From positions 1-64,000 of the forward strand of contig MU400715.1 in assembly GCA_022578965.1 (NCBI GenBank): a stretch of 64,000 bases of DNA, in the 5' to 3' direction. A program made the translations under genes and the position numbers. This document shows, one piece after another, positions 25,601-37,724 of this stretch. The DNA comes from Xylaria sp. FL1777. Its lineage: Eukaryota > Ascomycota > Sordariomycetes > Xylariales > Xylariaceae. The notes beneath the pieces are model-generated. The model saw only the letters and a program-made list of their open reading frames with translations, had not been told where the DNA came from and searched no databases. Positions within the stretch are counted from its first letter, which is position 1. Every line of letters begins with the position of its first letter.

Positions 25601-27794
25601 TTATGCTTATGTTTTAATTATTGCTAGTGTTTTTTTTACTTTATAATTACTTATTTTATAAACTAAACATAAAAAGTACAGTAGTAATTTATTTTAGCTA
25701 ATAATAATAAGAAATGTTTTAATACATAGCAGCTAAAACATACGTTGTTTAATAGTAATAATAAATAGTTTAGTTTAGCAGTTTGCTATTTAATTAATAT
25801 AAAACATAAATTAACTGTAATATAATATATAGCTTTAGCAGTAAAGTTTTAATTGTTAGTTAATTTAAGTATAATAATTGTATAGCTATAAGCTTTAATG
25901 ATTTAATATAATGTATGTGTAATAAATTTATATTTATAAGAGTTGTTTTAGTGCTAAGCGTAATATAACGCTTTACTTAAGAATAAAGCTTTTAGTTTTA
26001 CATTATTAACTGGTTAACTGTTATTTAGCTTTAAATAACAAAACATAAAACGTAAAAAGTTAAGCGCTACATTTGTTGCTTAAATATTAAGCAAATTATA
26101 ACAGTTATAAATAAATAGCTAGTTTGCTATAATGCTAATTTTATATATTACTAATAGTTTTTTAAGGTTATTACTATTAAAAGGGAAATTGTTGCAAATT
26201 TTTAATAAATATGTAAGCTTAGCAAAATTCGTTAATTAAATATAAGAAAATAAAAACCAACAATATTATATAGTATACTATGCAGCTATAATTATAAAAC
26301 TTCGGAGTATTTTAGTTAAACTACTATTAATTATTAAATAGCAGCTAAAAGTAATAACTAGCATATTAATATAGTTTGTACAAATATTAATAATATATAT
26401 AAGCTATTTTCTAGGTTAATAACTATTGCTAAAAAGCTTAAAGTAAGTAAAAAAGCAGCGCAATATAGCAAATAAAATAATAATGTAACTAAATCTTTAT
26501 TAACTAAAATAAGTTGTTTTCAAAAAATAAAAAACATAAAAATATAATCTAAAATAGTATAGTTATAATAAAACTATATATAATCTTAATTTTTCTGTAA
26601 AAAGCAATATATTTAATAATTAATAAATAGAAATTTGTTATAATTAATAAAAGCAATATGTAGCAAAACAAAAAAATTTACCTTTATTTTATATACTTTA
26701 CTATAAAAATATGTTACAAAAACATAAAACATTAAAACACTTTAATAAAAATTAAACTAATATAGCTATTAACTAAACAAAAGTATTATAGTATAAGCAT
26801 TCTTAATGCTAATAATATATAATATATACTGCTTAAACTTAATAAAAAGTATAAAATAAAAGCGTATTAGTTTTTAAAAGAATTAAAATAAATGTATTAA
26901 AAGTATTTCTAATAATTAAAAGAAAAAAAGAAGAAATGTTATATATACAGAAAACAAGCAGCTTTAATTGCTTGTTTTTTTAAAACAAGATCTAACAATA
27001 TTTTTTAGTATTATTAATATTTAAAACGTAGTAGCTATAAGTATTAATGCTAGTATATATAGCTTAAGAAGTATGTATTTATAAAAGCTTTTAATAGCTA
27101 AATATAGCTTAGTTATATAGCTAAGCATTAAAATATTACTATAATATCTTTGCTTTTATAGTAAACTTTTTATAAACTATATTATTAAAGATAGCTATAT
27201 TTTAATTATTAATTTTAATTAATTTTGTTTTGTTTAAATGCTAAATTTCTAATGTTTTAATTAATTAGGTATATTTAGAAGTAGTTATAAAATAAGTACA
27301 TTATATTTTTTCTTTATATTTAAAAGAGAGATATAGTTTTTATAGGCTTTTTTGCTTTATTTTAATACAGAAAAATACAAAAATTAGGGTATTTATAGGC
27401 TTTTATAAATATATTATGCAATAAAACAACATAGAACAATATATTATTTTAAAAAAAAAATAACTAATAATGCTATAATAACGCATTTTGTAATGTTATA
27501 TTATATTTACTTAGCAATATATTTTAATTATAACATAAAAAACTAAAGGTTATATAGCAAGTTAAGCTAAAGCGTTAACTTTTTATTTTTACTTAAGTAG
27601 CTTTTTTAGTAAAATGTTAAATTAGCTAAAGCCTAAAATAGCTGTTTAATATAACGTTAGCTAATTAATTTTAATTAACTAAATTTAACTATTTGTATTA
27701 AAAGTAATAATTTATTACTTTATTACAAATGTAATTTATATTAAGTTAAATATATTTATTAATTAAAAAAAGTATAAATTAGTAAATAAGTAAA

Positions 27795-27846
27795 TAAGTT
27801 AACTAGTTAACTAATTAGCTAGCTAACTAGCTAACTAGCTAACTAA
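27795..27846. repeat. 8-bp microsatellite (ctaactag)n
   Basis: Imperfect then regular repeats of gctaacta run to 27846. The surrounding region from 22750 to 28860 is AT-rich sequence in which I recognise no gene and no other repeat family. Confidence 0.8.
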
Positions 27847-28864
27847 GCGCTTTAGTTTAAAACTTAGCTAAAATAGTAGTACTTGCAGTAATAACTAATT
27901 AATATAAAAACAAAAGTGTTATATTTTTAGCAAGGTTTATAGCTATATATATTAAGTAAGTTAATTAGTTAAGTAAGTATAAGTTAGCCTATAAAGCTAT
28001 TAGTATTATTAAGTAACTATATAGTTAAAAAAAGGTCCTAAAAATAACCTAAAATAATTTATATATTATAAGCTATTTAAAAAAGCATAAGTATTCTTAA
28101 AATAGTATAAATTATATTGCGTATAAAGTACTTTAATTTTTAAGAAAATTTTAAATGTTTATAAGATTTATAAAGTTTATATATTAATAATGCAGCAAAA
28201 GCATAAAAGTATTGCTGCTTAAAAACAAAATTCTTAGATTAAGAAATAAAAGTACTTTAGGACTAGCACTAATTATATTATGTGCTAAGTATTTTAAAGA
28301 ATTCAAAGAAATATTAGTTTAAAAAGTTAAATAGTTTAATAAAAGTATTTAGTTATAAAGTTATTAAAAATAAAAAGGCTAGCAAAAGTATAATAAACTA
28401 ATTATTTAATTTAAGCTATTTTACTAAAAGTATTATTAAGTTGCAATTAATATATATTTAAAAGCAGTTCGTATAAATTAGTACTACAAAAAAAATAGGT
28501 TTAGTTTAGCAATAGCTTTGCAGAACTGTTTAGCTATTAAAAGTTCTAAAATAGCTTTGCAAAAATGTTTAGCTATTTTAGTTAGTAGTTAGTTTATATG
28601 TAGTATATATATTAACATATTTAATTTATATTTAAACAGTATAGCGTATATATAAAAATGTATAGTTAAAAAGGTTATTTAAAAATAAATAAAAAAAAAA
28701 GTTGTTAATAAAGCTATAATTTACTTAAGTAAAGATTTTTTAAGCATTATTAAAGTCGAAAAATAGGATATAATTTATATAAAAGTATACTAATTGCAAA
28801 AGTAGCTAATAAAGCTATATATAGCTAAAGTGCTAATTATATAAGTATTAAAAAAAATGCCTGT

Positions 28865-29110
28865 TTGCTTACTTTTGTTAATTTTACTTGTTTTAATAAC
28901 TAACTTTACTATTATTATTATTACTATTATTTTAGCTTATGCTTACTTTAGTACGTTTATAGATTTAATTTATAGCTAAAAATAGCTGTTAATTTATTAC
29001 AGTTATTTAAAAATTTACTTTGCTTTAGCTGTTATGTTTTTTATAGTATATATTTTTGTTTAGCTTAGTTTAAGTATATATGCTAATTAATGTTTAGCTT
29101 TTATATATTA
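28865..29110 (-). mobile_element. Fragment of the 56136-63269 retroelement family
   Basis: The plus strand aligns with 50745-50990 of the copy at 50037-52231. Shared landmarks are the run of tta/att triplets near 28910 and taagtatatatgctaa near 29075. Sense orientation is therefore minus. Neither end of the element is present, and no target-site duplication could be assigned. The 295-bp repeat (copy 1) begins about 215 bp downstream. Confidence 0.65.
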
Positions 29111-29324
29111 TAAACTGCTTGTTATAATGCTTTTTAGTAGTAATGCTAATCCTAAAAATAAAAATAAATAACTTAGTGCAATAAGGTTATATTTAGCTAA
29201 TATTTATAGAATATATATTTATTAAGCATACTAAAATCCTAAAGCTATGCTATTATTATATTAGCTATATTATAGTAATATATAATATTTTTTTTATTGC
29301 TAGCTTTTTATTATTAATTATTAA

Positions 29325-29618
29325 AATAAAGTAAAATAGTTAAACAAGTTAACTAGCTAATTAAAGTAAGTTTAAGCTAAGTTATATAGTAAAAATAAAG
29401 AAATAAATATTGCGCTAAATTTTAAAGCATAAATTTAAACATTATAAATAACATAATAAAAATTAGCTATAGTTGCTTTATTTGTATTATTATATAGCTT
29501 TTCTATTAATTGTTTTATTTCTTAATTTATATATAGCTTAATTGCTTAAATACATAAGTTATAACTTATTTTCTTGCAATTAAAATATTATAGTAAATTT
29601 AGCATAATTATATTGCTG
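29325..29618 (+). repeat. 295-bp dispersed repeat, copy 1
   Basis: One of three copies, with 37430-37724 (minus) and 47366-47660 (plus). All share a start rich in aaagtaaa and tagctaa, the phrase aagtaagtttaagct, the phrase ataagttataactta, and an end near gcaattatactgct. Differences are mostly transitions. No terminal TG/CA, tRNA-like boxes or poly(A) were recognised, so its class is unknown. It could be a solo LTR or a short non-autonomous element. The stretch up to 30600 holds nothing else I recognise. Confidence 0.8.
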
Positions 29619-30604
29619 CAATTTTTTATTTATAATAAATAATACTATAAGATTTATAAGCAAACGATTTATTATTATTAACTTATATATTTAATTTATT
29701 TATTAATTAATTGCTATAATTTTTATATATAAGTTATAATATATTATATTTAGCTGTTTTAGCTAATAATAAGCAAGATTTGTTTAATATAAACAGTTTA
29801 GCTATAATTAATAATAAGCATTTAAGCTAGCAGCTTTTAATTAATAAAGCTTAAAATAAACATATAAAAATGTTAAACTGTTTTTTTTAGCTTAGCTTAT
29901 AAAACGTTTTTATTTTTTTTAGCAAAACAGTAATTAAATGTTAAAAAGCTAATATAATCCTTAAAATAGCATAACTAAAAAACTTATTGCTAAGAACCCT
30001 TAAAGAGCTAAAAAAAAAAGATTTTTACTAAAAAACTAATGCTTTTTAAAAAAAAAAACATAATTGCTTTTATATAAACAAAAAAAATAAAAAACAAGCT
30101 TAAAAAAGAATAAATATTACTAAAACTTTTAAAAGTTATAATATAAGCAAATTTAACGCTTATTTATATTAAATAAGTTTAAGCTTACGTGTTAATATAA
30201 AAAGTAGTTAACAATTAAAAATATATTTTGTTTTTTAAGCTAATATTATTTTTTATTAAAAAATAAAAAGCAAGGTTTTTTAGTTATAAGCTAGCTATTA
30301 CTTAAAAACTTTACATAAAACATAATTATTGCTTTTTTATAGCACTTATTTTTAAATAAGCAAGCTTTAAAAAAAAAAAAAAAAGCATGCTATTTTTATA
30401 AGTAAAAAAGCTATAAAAAAATAAAGCTTGCTTAATAAAACTAAAGTAATAAAGTTCTTTAAAAAGTTATATAATAACTTAAATAAAATATTATATAAAA
30501 ATCTTTATAAAACATTAAACATTTAAATAAATAGAAAATCTAGGCTAATTTTTACTTTAAAAAAACAAAAAAAGCATATAAAGCATAAAAAAAAGTTAAT
30601 TATT

Positions 30605-30617
30605 TATATAATTATAA
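30605..30617. repeat. Target-site duplication, left, of SINE-like element
   Basis: The 13-mer tatataattataa occurs exactly here and again at 31346-31358, directly flanking the element at 30618-31345. Duplications of this length are typical of insertion by LINE machinery. The AT-rich background makes a chance match easier, but the position exactly abutting the shared 3' end argues for a real duplication. Confidence 0.75.
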
Positions 30618-31345
30618 ATGGCTTAGTGGCGCAATAGCATGCGTTTAGCTACTTCTTTTGAAGTTATAAGTTTAAGTTCTGCTTAGTTTGCAGTTGCTTT
30701 GCTTTAAAGCAAAAGTTAGTTTGCTTTTAGCTTAGTTTAAACTGTATGCTTACTGCACTAAAGACATAAAAATTAAAAGTTAAATAGCTAAGCTAAAAGT
30801 TTAAAGATCTTGCTTTTCTGCTAGTGCAATAATATAAGTAATTAACCTAGTGTACTAAACATTATAAAAACGAGCAGCTTTAGCTCTTGCTACTAACGCT
30901 ACATAAGCACTAGTTCCCCTATATAATAAACAGCCCATATTTCTAGCATAATTAAAACCTAAAGCTTACTGCTTGCGCTAAGCAATTTACAAATATAGCG
31001 CCGATTAGTGCTTAATACCTACTTAACACTATATTGTTTATAGCTCGTAAAACCTAGGGCCAGCAAAAAGGCGCTTTTACCACTAGTTAACAAAAGACCC
31101 CCTCGTTAACGCGCTAATTCCTTTACCCTTGCATTACAAAGCAAAAGCGCTACTAACTTAACGTACAAAATTTAAAGCAAAGTATCATATAAAAAAAGCA
31201 GCAAATTAATAAAATCTATAGCAAAACCGTTGCATACTTTGCATATATAGGTAGTTTTCGCCCCGAAAAAGGTTTCTACTTATACAAAGTTTTACCAAAT
31301 AGCTACTAGTATAGCTAACAAGCTATTTATCCAAGTAATACAAAT
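30618..31345 (+). mobile_element. tRNA-headed SINE-like element
   Basis: A 728-bp block of much lower AT content than its flanks. The 5' part looks tRNA-derived: tggcgcaatagc (30629) fits a polymerase III A box, and agtttaagttct (30669) is what C to T change would make of a B box GGTTCGAGTCC. Spacing is as in a tRNA, and the T-arm can be paired before mutation, but the anticodon arm does not fold cleanly. The last 79 bases or so (31267-31345) match the 3' end of the retroelement copies at 50037 and 63269, ending in ccaagtaatacaa. A 13-bp target-site duplication flanks it. It has no coding frame. It is long for a SINE, so the middle could hold an extra module. Confidence 0.75.
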
Positions 31346-31358
31346 TATATAATTATAA
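31346..31358. repeat. Target-site duplication, right, of SINE-like element
   Basis: Second exact copy of tatataattataa, immediately after the terminal ccaagtaatacaa of the element. Confidence 0.75.
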
Positions 31359-31379
31359 CTTTAATAAACCTTTATATAT

Positions 31380-34300
31380 TACTATTAATGCTACTAAGCT
31401 AACTATTAATATAATTATATTAGCTGCTAAAGAAGTTATTATTAAAAAGCAGCAAGTAAAACTAGCTTAATACTTTGCTTATAATTAAAACATAAATAAT
31501 ATTACTAAGCAAATATAACAGCTAAAATTAAAACAAAAAAACGTAGCAATTATAAAAGAAAAACTAAAAAAAATGCTAAAAAAACTACGGAATTAATATG
31601 TTTAGCTTATTAATTAAAAACTATAAGCACTATAATATTACAAAATTAATATAAACTTATTAAAAAAGCAAATATTTAACATTAATGCTATAATTTCTAA
31701 GTATTTATAAAAAAGTAAATATAATTTTAAAAAACAAAAACAAAATAAACAATTGTTTAATTTTTTACAATAAGTAAAGTTAAATAATCTTTATTTAATA
31801 AAAGTAATTATTTGTTAAAAATATAGTATAAATAATTACTATGTTTATAAGTGTAGCTTTGCTTATAAATTAAAACAAAAAAACATTATATATTAAAACT
31901 TTAAATAGTATTTAAAAGAACTAAAATTTTTTGCAAGCTTTAAGTATATAAAAGTTTTTTTAAAAGTTATAAAAATTAGCAAAAATAAAGAAAAAATACT
32001 TAATGCTGCAATAAAATAAATATATAACTTTATTTTAAGCAATAATAAGCTATTAAAGCAAAAAGCTTATTATTAACTCTGAAAAAAAAACCTTGTTTTA
32101 AATAACGAAAATTTAAATGCTAAAATAAAAAGCAAACGAAAAAAACTAAAAAATAAGAAACTTTACTAGCTAAAAAACAAGCAGCTAGCTTAATTTTTAA
32201 GTAAAAAATCTAACAATTAAACTTTTATACTTTATAAAATAAAATTAGCAAAAGCTTATAATATTAAAAAAAACAACTTAATAAATAGCAAGCTAAATAA
32301 CAGCTTTATTATAACTAATTAAAACTTTATATAAAGCACTTCTTATAATATAAACAGTACTAAAATTTTGCAAAGCTATATACTAAGCAAAAAGATTAAC
32401 ATAAATATGTTTTAAGCTAATTGTTATAAACTTTTATTAAAAAAAGTTGCCTTTTATTAAACAAAAAATAAAAGAAAACCTAAAAAGCTAAAAAAAAAGC
32501 CCTTTATAAATTAAACAATTAAGAAAGTTTATTTAAATAACAATAAGTTTTTTACTTAATTTAACATTAAAAATACATAAATAAACAATAATTTTTTTAA
32601 GCAAAATACTTTATTAAAAATAAAAGGTTTTAATTATTAAAAACCTTAAGAAATACAAAAAGCAAGGCTTATAAAAAGAAATTTGGAATTTAAAAAAATG
32701 TAAGCTAAAAAGTTTAAAAACTTTTTAAATAAAAAAACAAATGTTATTTTTAAAGATCTTATAATAGAAGTTCTAAAATACTTTAGTGTTTTTATTTAAA
32801 CAATTGCTTAAATAAAAGCTAAATTATATTTTAAAGTAGCAAAAGTTTTTAAGCTAATGCTAAAAATAATATTACTGCTTTTAAATAACTTTAGCAAAGG
32901 TTTAAATTAATAAATTAAGCTAAATATACTATAGCTTGTTTTTAAAAAAAAAAGCAATAAATTAAAATATAAAGCTTAACTAAAAACTTTGTTATATAAG
33001 ATTTTAACTTAAATAAATATAAAAAATGCTTTTTTTTATAAAAGCGTAAACTTTTTAAAAAAAAACATAAAATCTTAACAAATAGCAGCTAAAAAAGCAT
33101 AAGTAAGCTTTTAGCTAGTATTATAATTAGTTAATTAACTTAATAAATAAAGATCATTAAATAATACTTGTAAAACTAGCTTTTTGTTAAATTATTTAGT
33201 AATATAAATTAACAATAAAATAAATTATAATAGTTTTATTATATATATTTATATGCTTTAATTTAGCTTTATAACTGCTTTTTTAAAAAAGCGTTACTAC
33301 AAAATAATAAAAGTTATTTATAATTAAAACTAATAAAATAATTAAATAATATTGTTTTTTGCTTATATTGCCTTAAACTTTTAAACGTTAAAAAACAAGT
33401 TAAAGTTTAACGAAATGCTTTTAAAAATTTTAAACTAATGTAATACTATATATTTATTATTTAAAAATAACCTAAAAAAATAAAAATTGCTAATTATTAT
33501 ATTTTTGCTGCTTTTTAAAAAAATAGTATTTTTAATTAAACTTTAGCTTAGTGCTAATTTTATATTAGTAACGCTAAAAGAAATAAATAAGCTTAAAAAG
33601 CTAATATAACTAGTATTAACGATTTTATAAAGCGCAAACTAAAGCTTTAATTCTTTTAAACTAAGAATTTATAAAAAATATAATAATTATATTAATAGTA
33701 GCAGCTTAAACTTATTTAAAAAAACATTAAAGTATAGATTTTACAATAAAAAAAACTTAAGTTTAACAAATTATTTTAACTAAAAACATATAAGCTTTTT
33801 AAATTTATGTTTTATAATAGCTTTACTAATAAAACCGCGGAGTATTTTAGCTACTTCTTTAAGCGTTATAAAGCTAAAAAAATTTATATAACTTTACTTA
33901 AGGCTTATTATAAAAATAAAAAACAAAATTTATAAAAGTAATATTACTAGAATTATTAACTTTAAAGCATAATTTAGCATTATTATAGACTTCTTTATTA
34001 ATAAAAATAGCTTTACTACTTAAAATACTAATATAACTTAAAAAAGATTTAATTAAACTAGTAATTTTGTTAAATATATTAAATGCTTTAAAACTACTAT
34101 TTAAATAAATAAAAAATTATTACTTTTTTTGCTGTATATAATTAGCAAAAAACAAGCTATTTACCTTTTATTATTAAGGATAAACTTTATTATAAAATCT
34201 TAAATAAGTTTATATTTTTAAGGCCTTTATATAATAGCTAGCATAATACTAAAAACAAGCCGGATTATTATACTAGTAATAAACTATATTAAAAGCTTAA

Positions 34301-34560
34301 ACTTAAAAACTTAAGAACGTTAATAACTAAAAAACTAATATATATTTGCTAAACTATTAGCTTAGCAAAAGAGCTATATAAGGCACAAAAGTTTTAAACC
34401 TTAAATAGAAAATTTAATAATTAGCAAAAAGCAACAAAAAAAAATTAAAAATATGTAATTTAAGAAAATATGCAAGTATAAACTTTTAGAAAAATTAAAA
34501 CTTATATAATGTTATAACGTTAGTAGCTTTTTTAACTTTTTTTATATAAAAAGATATTGA
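31380..34560 (+). pseudogene. Degraded long coding frame, unknown product
   Basis: In the frame starting at 31381, almost all stops over about 3.1 kb are TAA or TAG; I noted a TGA only at 32077 and again at about 34558, where I end the feature. The reading is Lys/Asn-rich and would have been strongly acidic before RIP. Readable pieces include AKIKSKRKKLKNKK (about 32125), ILQSYILSKKININMF (about 32368) and CFIIALLIKPRSILATSL (33814-33867). Part of 33835-33860 keeps CCG and CGG codons. I searched for reverse transcriptase, integrase, DDE and tyrosine recombinase signatures and could not assign one. It starts 23 bp after the right duplication of the SINE-like element, so that element may have landed at its edge. 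A long frame without TGA is weak evidence in such AT-rich DNA. Confidence 0.4.
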
Positions 34561-36769
34561 ATTTTTTAAGAACTTAAAAATACAAAATGATAAAAAGGTT
34601 CGTGCTGCTTTTAATAATAATTAATTACTTAAAATATTTTTAGTTGCAATAAAGAAAACATTAAAGCAAAAAAACGCTAAAAGATTAATAATTGCAAAAA
34701 CTAGAAATCTTGCATATAAGTTAAGCAACAAAAATAACCTAATTATAGCTTTAATTTAAACACTATTAATTCTTTAAGCTTTAAAAACTAACGAATTAAT
34801 AAAAAATAAAACAATAATCTTAAACATAATATATAAAACAAAAGATAAAAAGATTTATTTTAAAGATAATATACTATTTAATAGCATTGTTTTATTTAGA
34901 TCTTATAAATAAAAAAAGCAAGCTTTAAAAAAGGCAAATTATTACTTAAAAGATCTTGCGCTATTTTAATAAAATAACATTTATTAAAACATATATTTAT
35001 GTTTTAGCACTATTTTTAAAGGTATTTAACTAATTGCTAAACAATTAGCTGCTTTTTTAAAAAAGCTTTATATAACTAATTTTATTTAGCAAAAAGCAGC
35101 ATTACTAACTAAAATATAGTATTGCAAAAAAATAACACTTTTTTAGGACTTTTTTAAAATAAAAAGAATTTATAATAAAATCTTTTTTTTTTATAAAATT
35201 ATAACAGTTTTTTATAAAGTATAGCAAGTTTGCAGTATTTTAATCTTTAAACCTTTAAAAAACATTACTATAAAAGTTTTAAAAATTTAACTTAAGTATA
35301 ACGTTTTTAAAAAAGCTTATAGTTTATATAAATATTTATTAACAAAAAAGCAAGCTATAGTTTTAGCTACAAAATATATATACTTAAGTTCAAAAAACAA
35401 AAGCGCTAATGTTTATAAAAAAGTTCGGAGAGCATTTTTATATATTAAATTAATGCTTATTTTTAAAACTTCAGTTAGCTAAAGCAAAACAATGCTTTAC
35501 TTTTAGTATTTAACTTAAAACTAACTTTTATTTCTTTAATATAAAGGTATATTTAGCTTTTATAACTAAATTTTATATTTTTTATTCTATAAGTTATAAT
35601 ATAATAGCTTTTATTATATTATAGGTTTTTAATAGCGTTATAACTATAAAAGTAGCTTTTATAAACAATTTAAGCTTTAATTAACATTTATTATTTACTT
35701 AAGTATTTATTATATATTAATAATACTTAAGTATTTTAATAACTTTTATTATTATATAGTGCTATACTAAATACTGTTTATTTATATATATATATATATA
35801 TTTGTTTGTTTTACCTTGTTTTAATAATTTTGTTTATTATAACAACTATTTATTACGCTAAGATTTCTTATTTTCTAAATGTTTAAGCTGCTTACTAATG
35901 CTTAAATTATTAGATTATTTGCTGTAATTAAAATGCTTTAGCTATTTAAGTTTTTTGCGCTATGCTAAATAGAATTTAAGAAATTCTAATTGTTAAATTT
36001 GCTAAGTAAACAAAACTTGTATGCTATAAATTACAAATGTAGTTAAAGCTAACTATTATATATATAAAATGCAAGTATTTATAAAAGTTCTTTAGGATTA
36101 TTTTATAAGTATAAAGCTTTAAATTATAAACAAAGTTTTTAAAAGCTATAATGTTTATATTAATTATATAGCACTGCTTGCTAAAAACACTAATGCTTTT
36201 AAGTTAATTAATGCATAGCAAACCTAAAATAACTTTTGTTAAAAAGCAATAAATATTATTGCTGCTTTAAGATCTTATAAAGTAAGCTAAAAAAGTATTT
36301 TTAATTGTTTATTTACTACTGCTTATGTTTAGCAACAAGCTTTATATACCTTTTTATAATATAATTTATAATATATTTAAGGCCTTAAAATTAATAATTA
36401 CATTTATTGCATTATAATTATAGTAAAAAGTTTGCAATAAACCTAGTTAGCTAAGTTAATAATAGCAGTGCTATACTATAAATAAATTAAAAAATTAACA
36501 GAAAATGTAACATTAGTATTAGTACTTATACTTATAGTTTAAATAAAAAAAAACAAAGCACTTTTATAATTTGCACATTAATGTTAGCTTTATTTTTATT
36601 AATTTATTTTATAGCTGCAAATTATATACTATAGCTGCTTTAATTATACTATGCAAAACTTGTTGTTTTATGCTTAAATTTCTAAAATAATCCTACTTAA
36701 AATTAATAAAAAAAATATAATACTTTTTGCTAATATATATATAGTATTTAAAGCATATTTATTAACATA

Positions 36770-37385
36770 AAAAATACTTAAACAAAAGTTGTTAATATAT
36801 TAATATAAATAGCTAAAAGAAATAATCTAGCTTTTTATAAACTAGTGCATTATATATAATAGCACTTATAGCAAATTAAAAAAGTAAATAAAATTTTAAC
36901 TAAAGTACTAATTATTATAGTAATTTAAAAAAAAAATATATATAAAATAGCTAAATAAGTCCTAAATATAAAAAAGCTTAATTATTATAACATAACTAAA
37001 AAATTAATTAATTTATAGTTAGCTATATTAGTATAATAATAGTAAGCCTTAAATATAAAGCAATAATAAGCTAAGCTTTTTATTAAACTAAAAGAAGTTT
37101 ATTATAACTATTAAGCAAAACTTAGGTATTTATTATAAAGTAAACTGCTAGTTATAAACTTTGAAAAGCTGCTTATTATAAAATACTAATTATAGCCCTT
37201 TAAATAAAGCATAACATAATAAAGCATTAAAAGTAGCAGCATTAAATTTTAAACATAAAACTATAAAAGCAAAAAAGTAATACATTTAATTAAAAAGTAA
37301 AGCAATTATAAAATTTATTATGCATTAAACACTGTAACTTTACTATAACGCTAAATTACTAAATATATAATAAATTTCTTTTTTA
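36770..37385 (+). mobile_element. Internal fragment of the retroelement family
   Basis: Aligns on the plus strand with 60957-61580 of the long copy. It includes the stretch before agcacttatagc, which the two 2.2-kb copies lack, so this fragment derives from a longer element. It lacks the common 3' end and stops where the 295-bp repeat (copy 2, minus strand) begins about 45 bp later. The upstream limit is hard to place. From 35000 to 36770 I see nothing I can name. Confidence 0.7.
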
Positions 37386-37429
37386 AAAACTTTATGATTA
37401 TTTTTTTTTTAGCTTATTTACTAAAATAA

Positions 37430-37724
37430 AGCAATATAATTGCGCTAGATTTATTATAACACTTTAATTGCAAAAAAATAAGTTATAACTTACGTATTTA
37501 AGCAATTAAGCTATATATAAATTAAGGAATAAAATAATTAATAAAAAAGCTATTTAATAATATAAATAAAGCAACTATAGCTAATTTTTATTATGTTATT
37601 TATAATGTTTAAGTTTATACTTTTAAATTTAACGTAATATTTATACTTTTATTTTTACTATATAATTTAGCTTAAACTTACTTTAATTAGCTAGTTAGCT
37701 TGTTTAGCTACTTTATTTTACTTT
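37430..37724 (-). repeat. 295-bp dispersed repeat, copy 2
   Basis: Reverse-complement copy of the repeats at 29325 and 47366, complete at both ends by comparison. It directly follows the truncated retroelement fragment at 36770-37385. The long stretch from 37730 to 45690 is T-rich on the plus strand over many kilobases, as a lysine-rich frame read on the minus strand would be, but I could not identify a family there. A 32-bp direct repeat around gctaaatatttttt occurs at 40014 and 40074. Confidence 0.8.

Noticed and set aside
30619..30695. Functional tRNA gene
   Set aside because: A and B box remnants are present, but the acceptor and anticodon stems do not pair cleanly and the sequence is the 5' head of a 728-bp element with target-site duplications.
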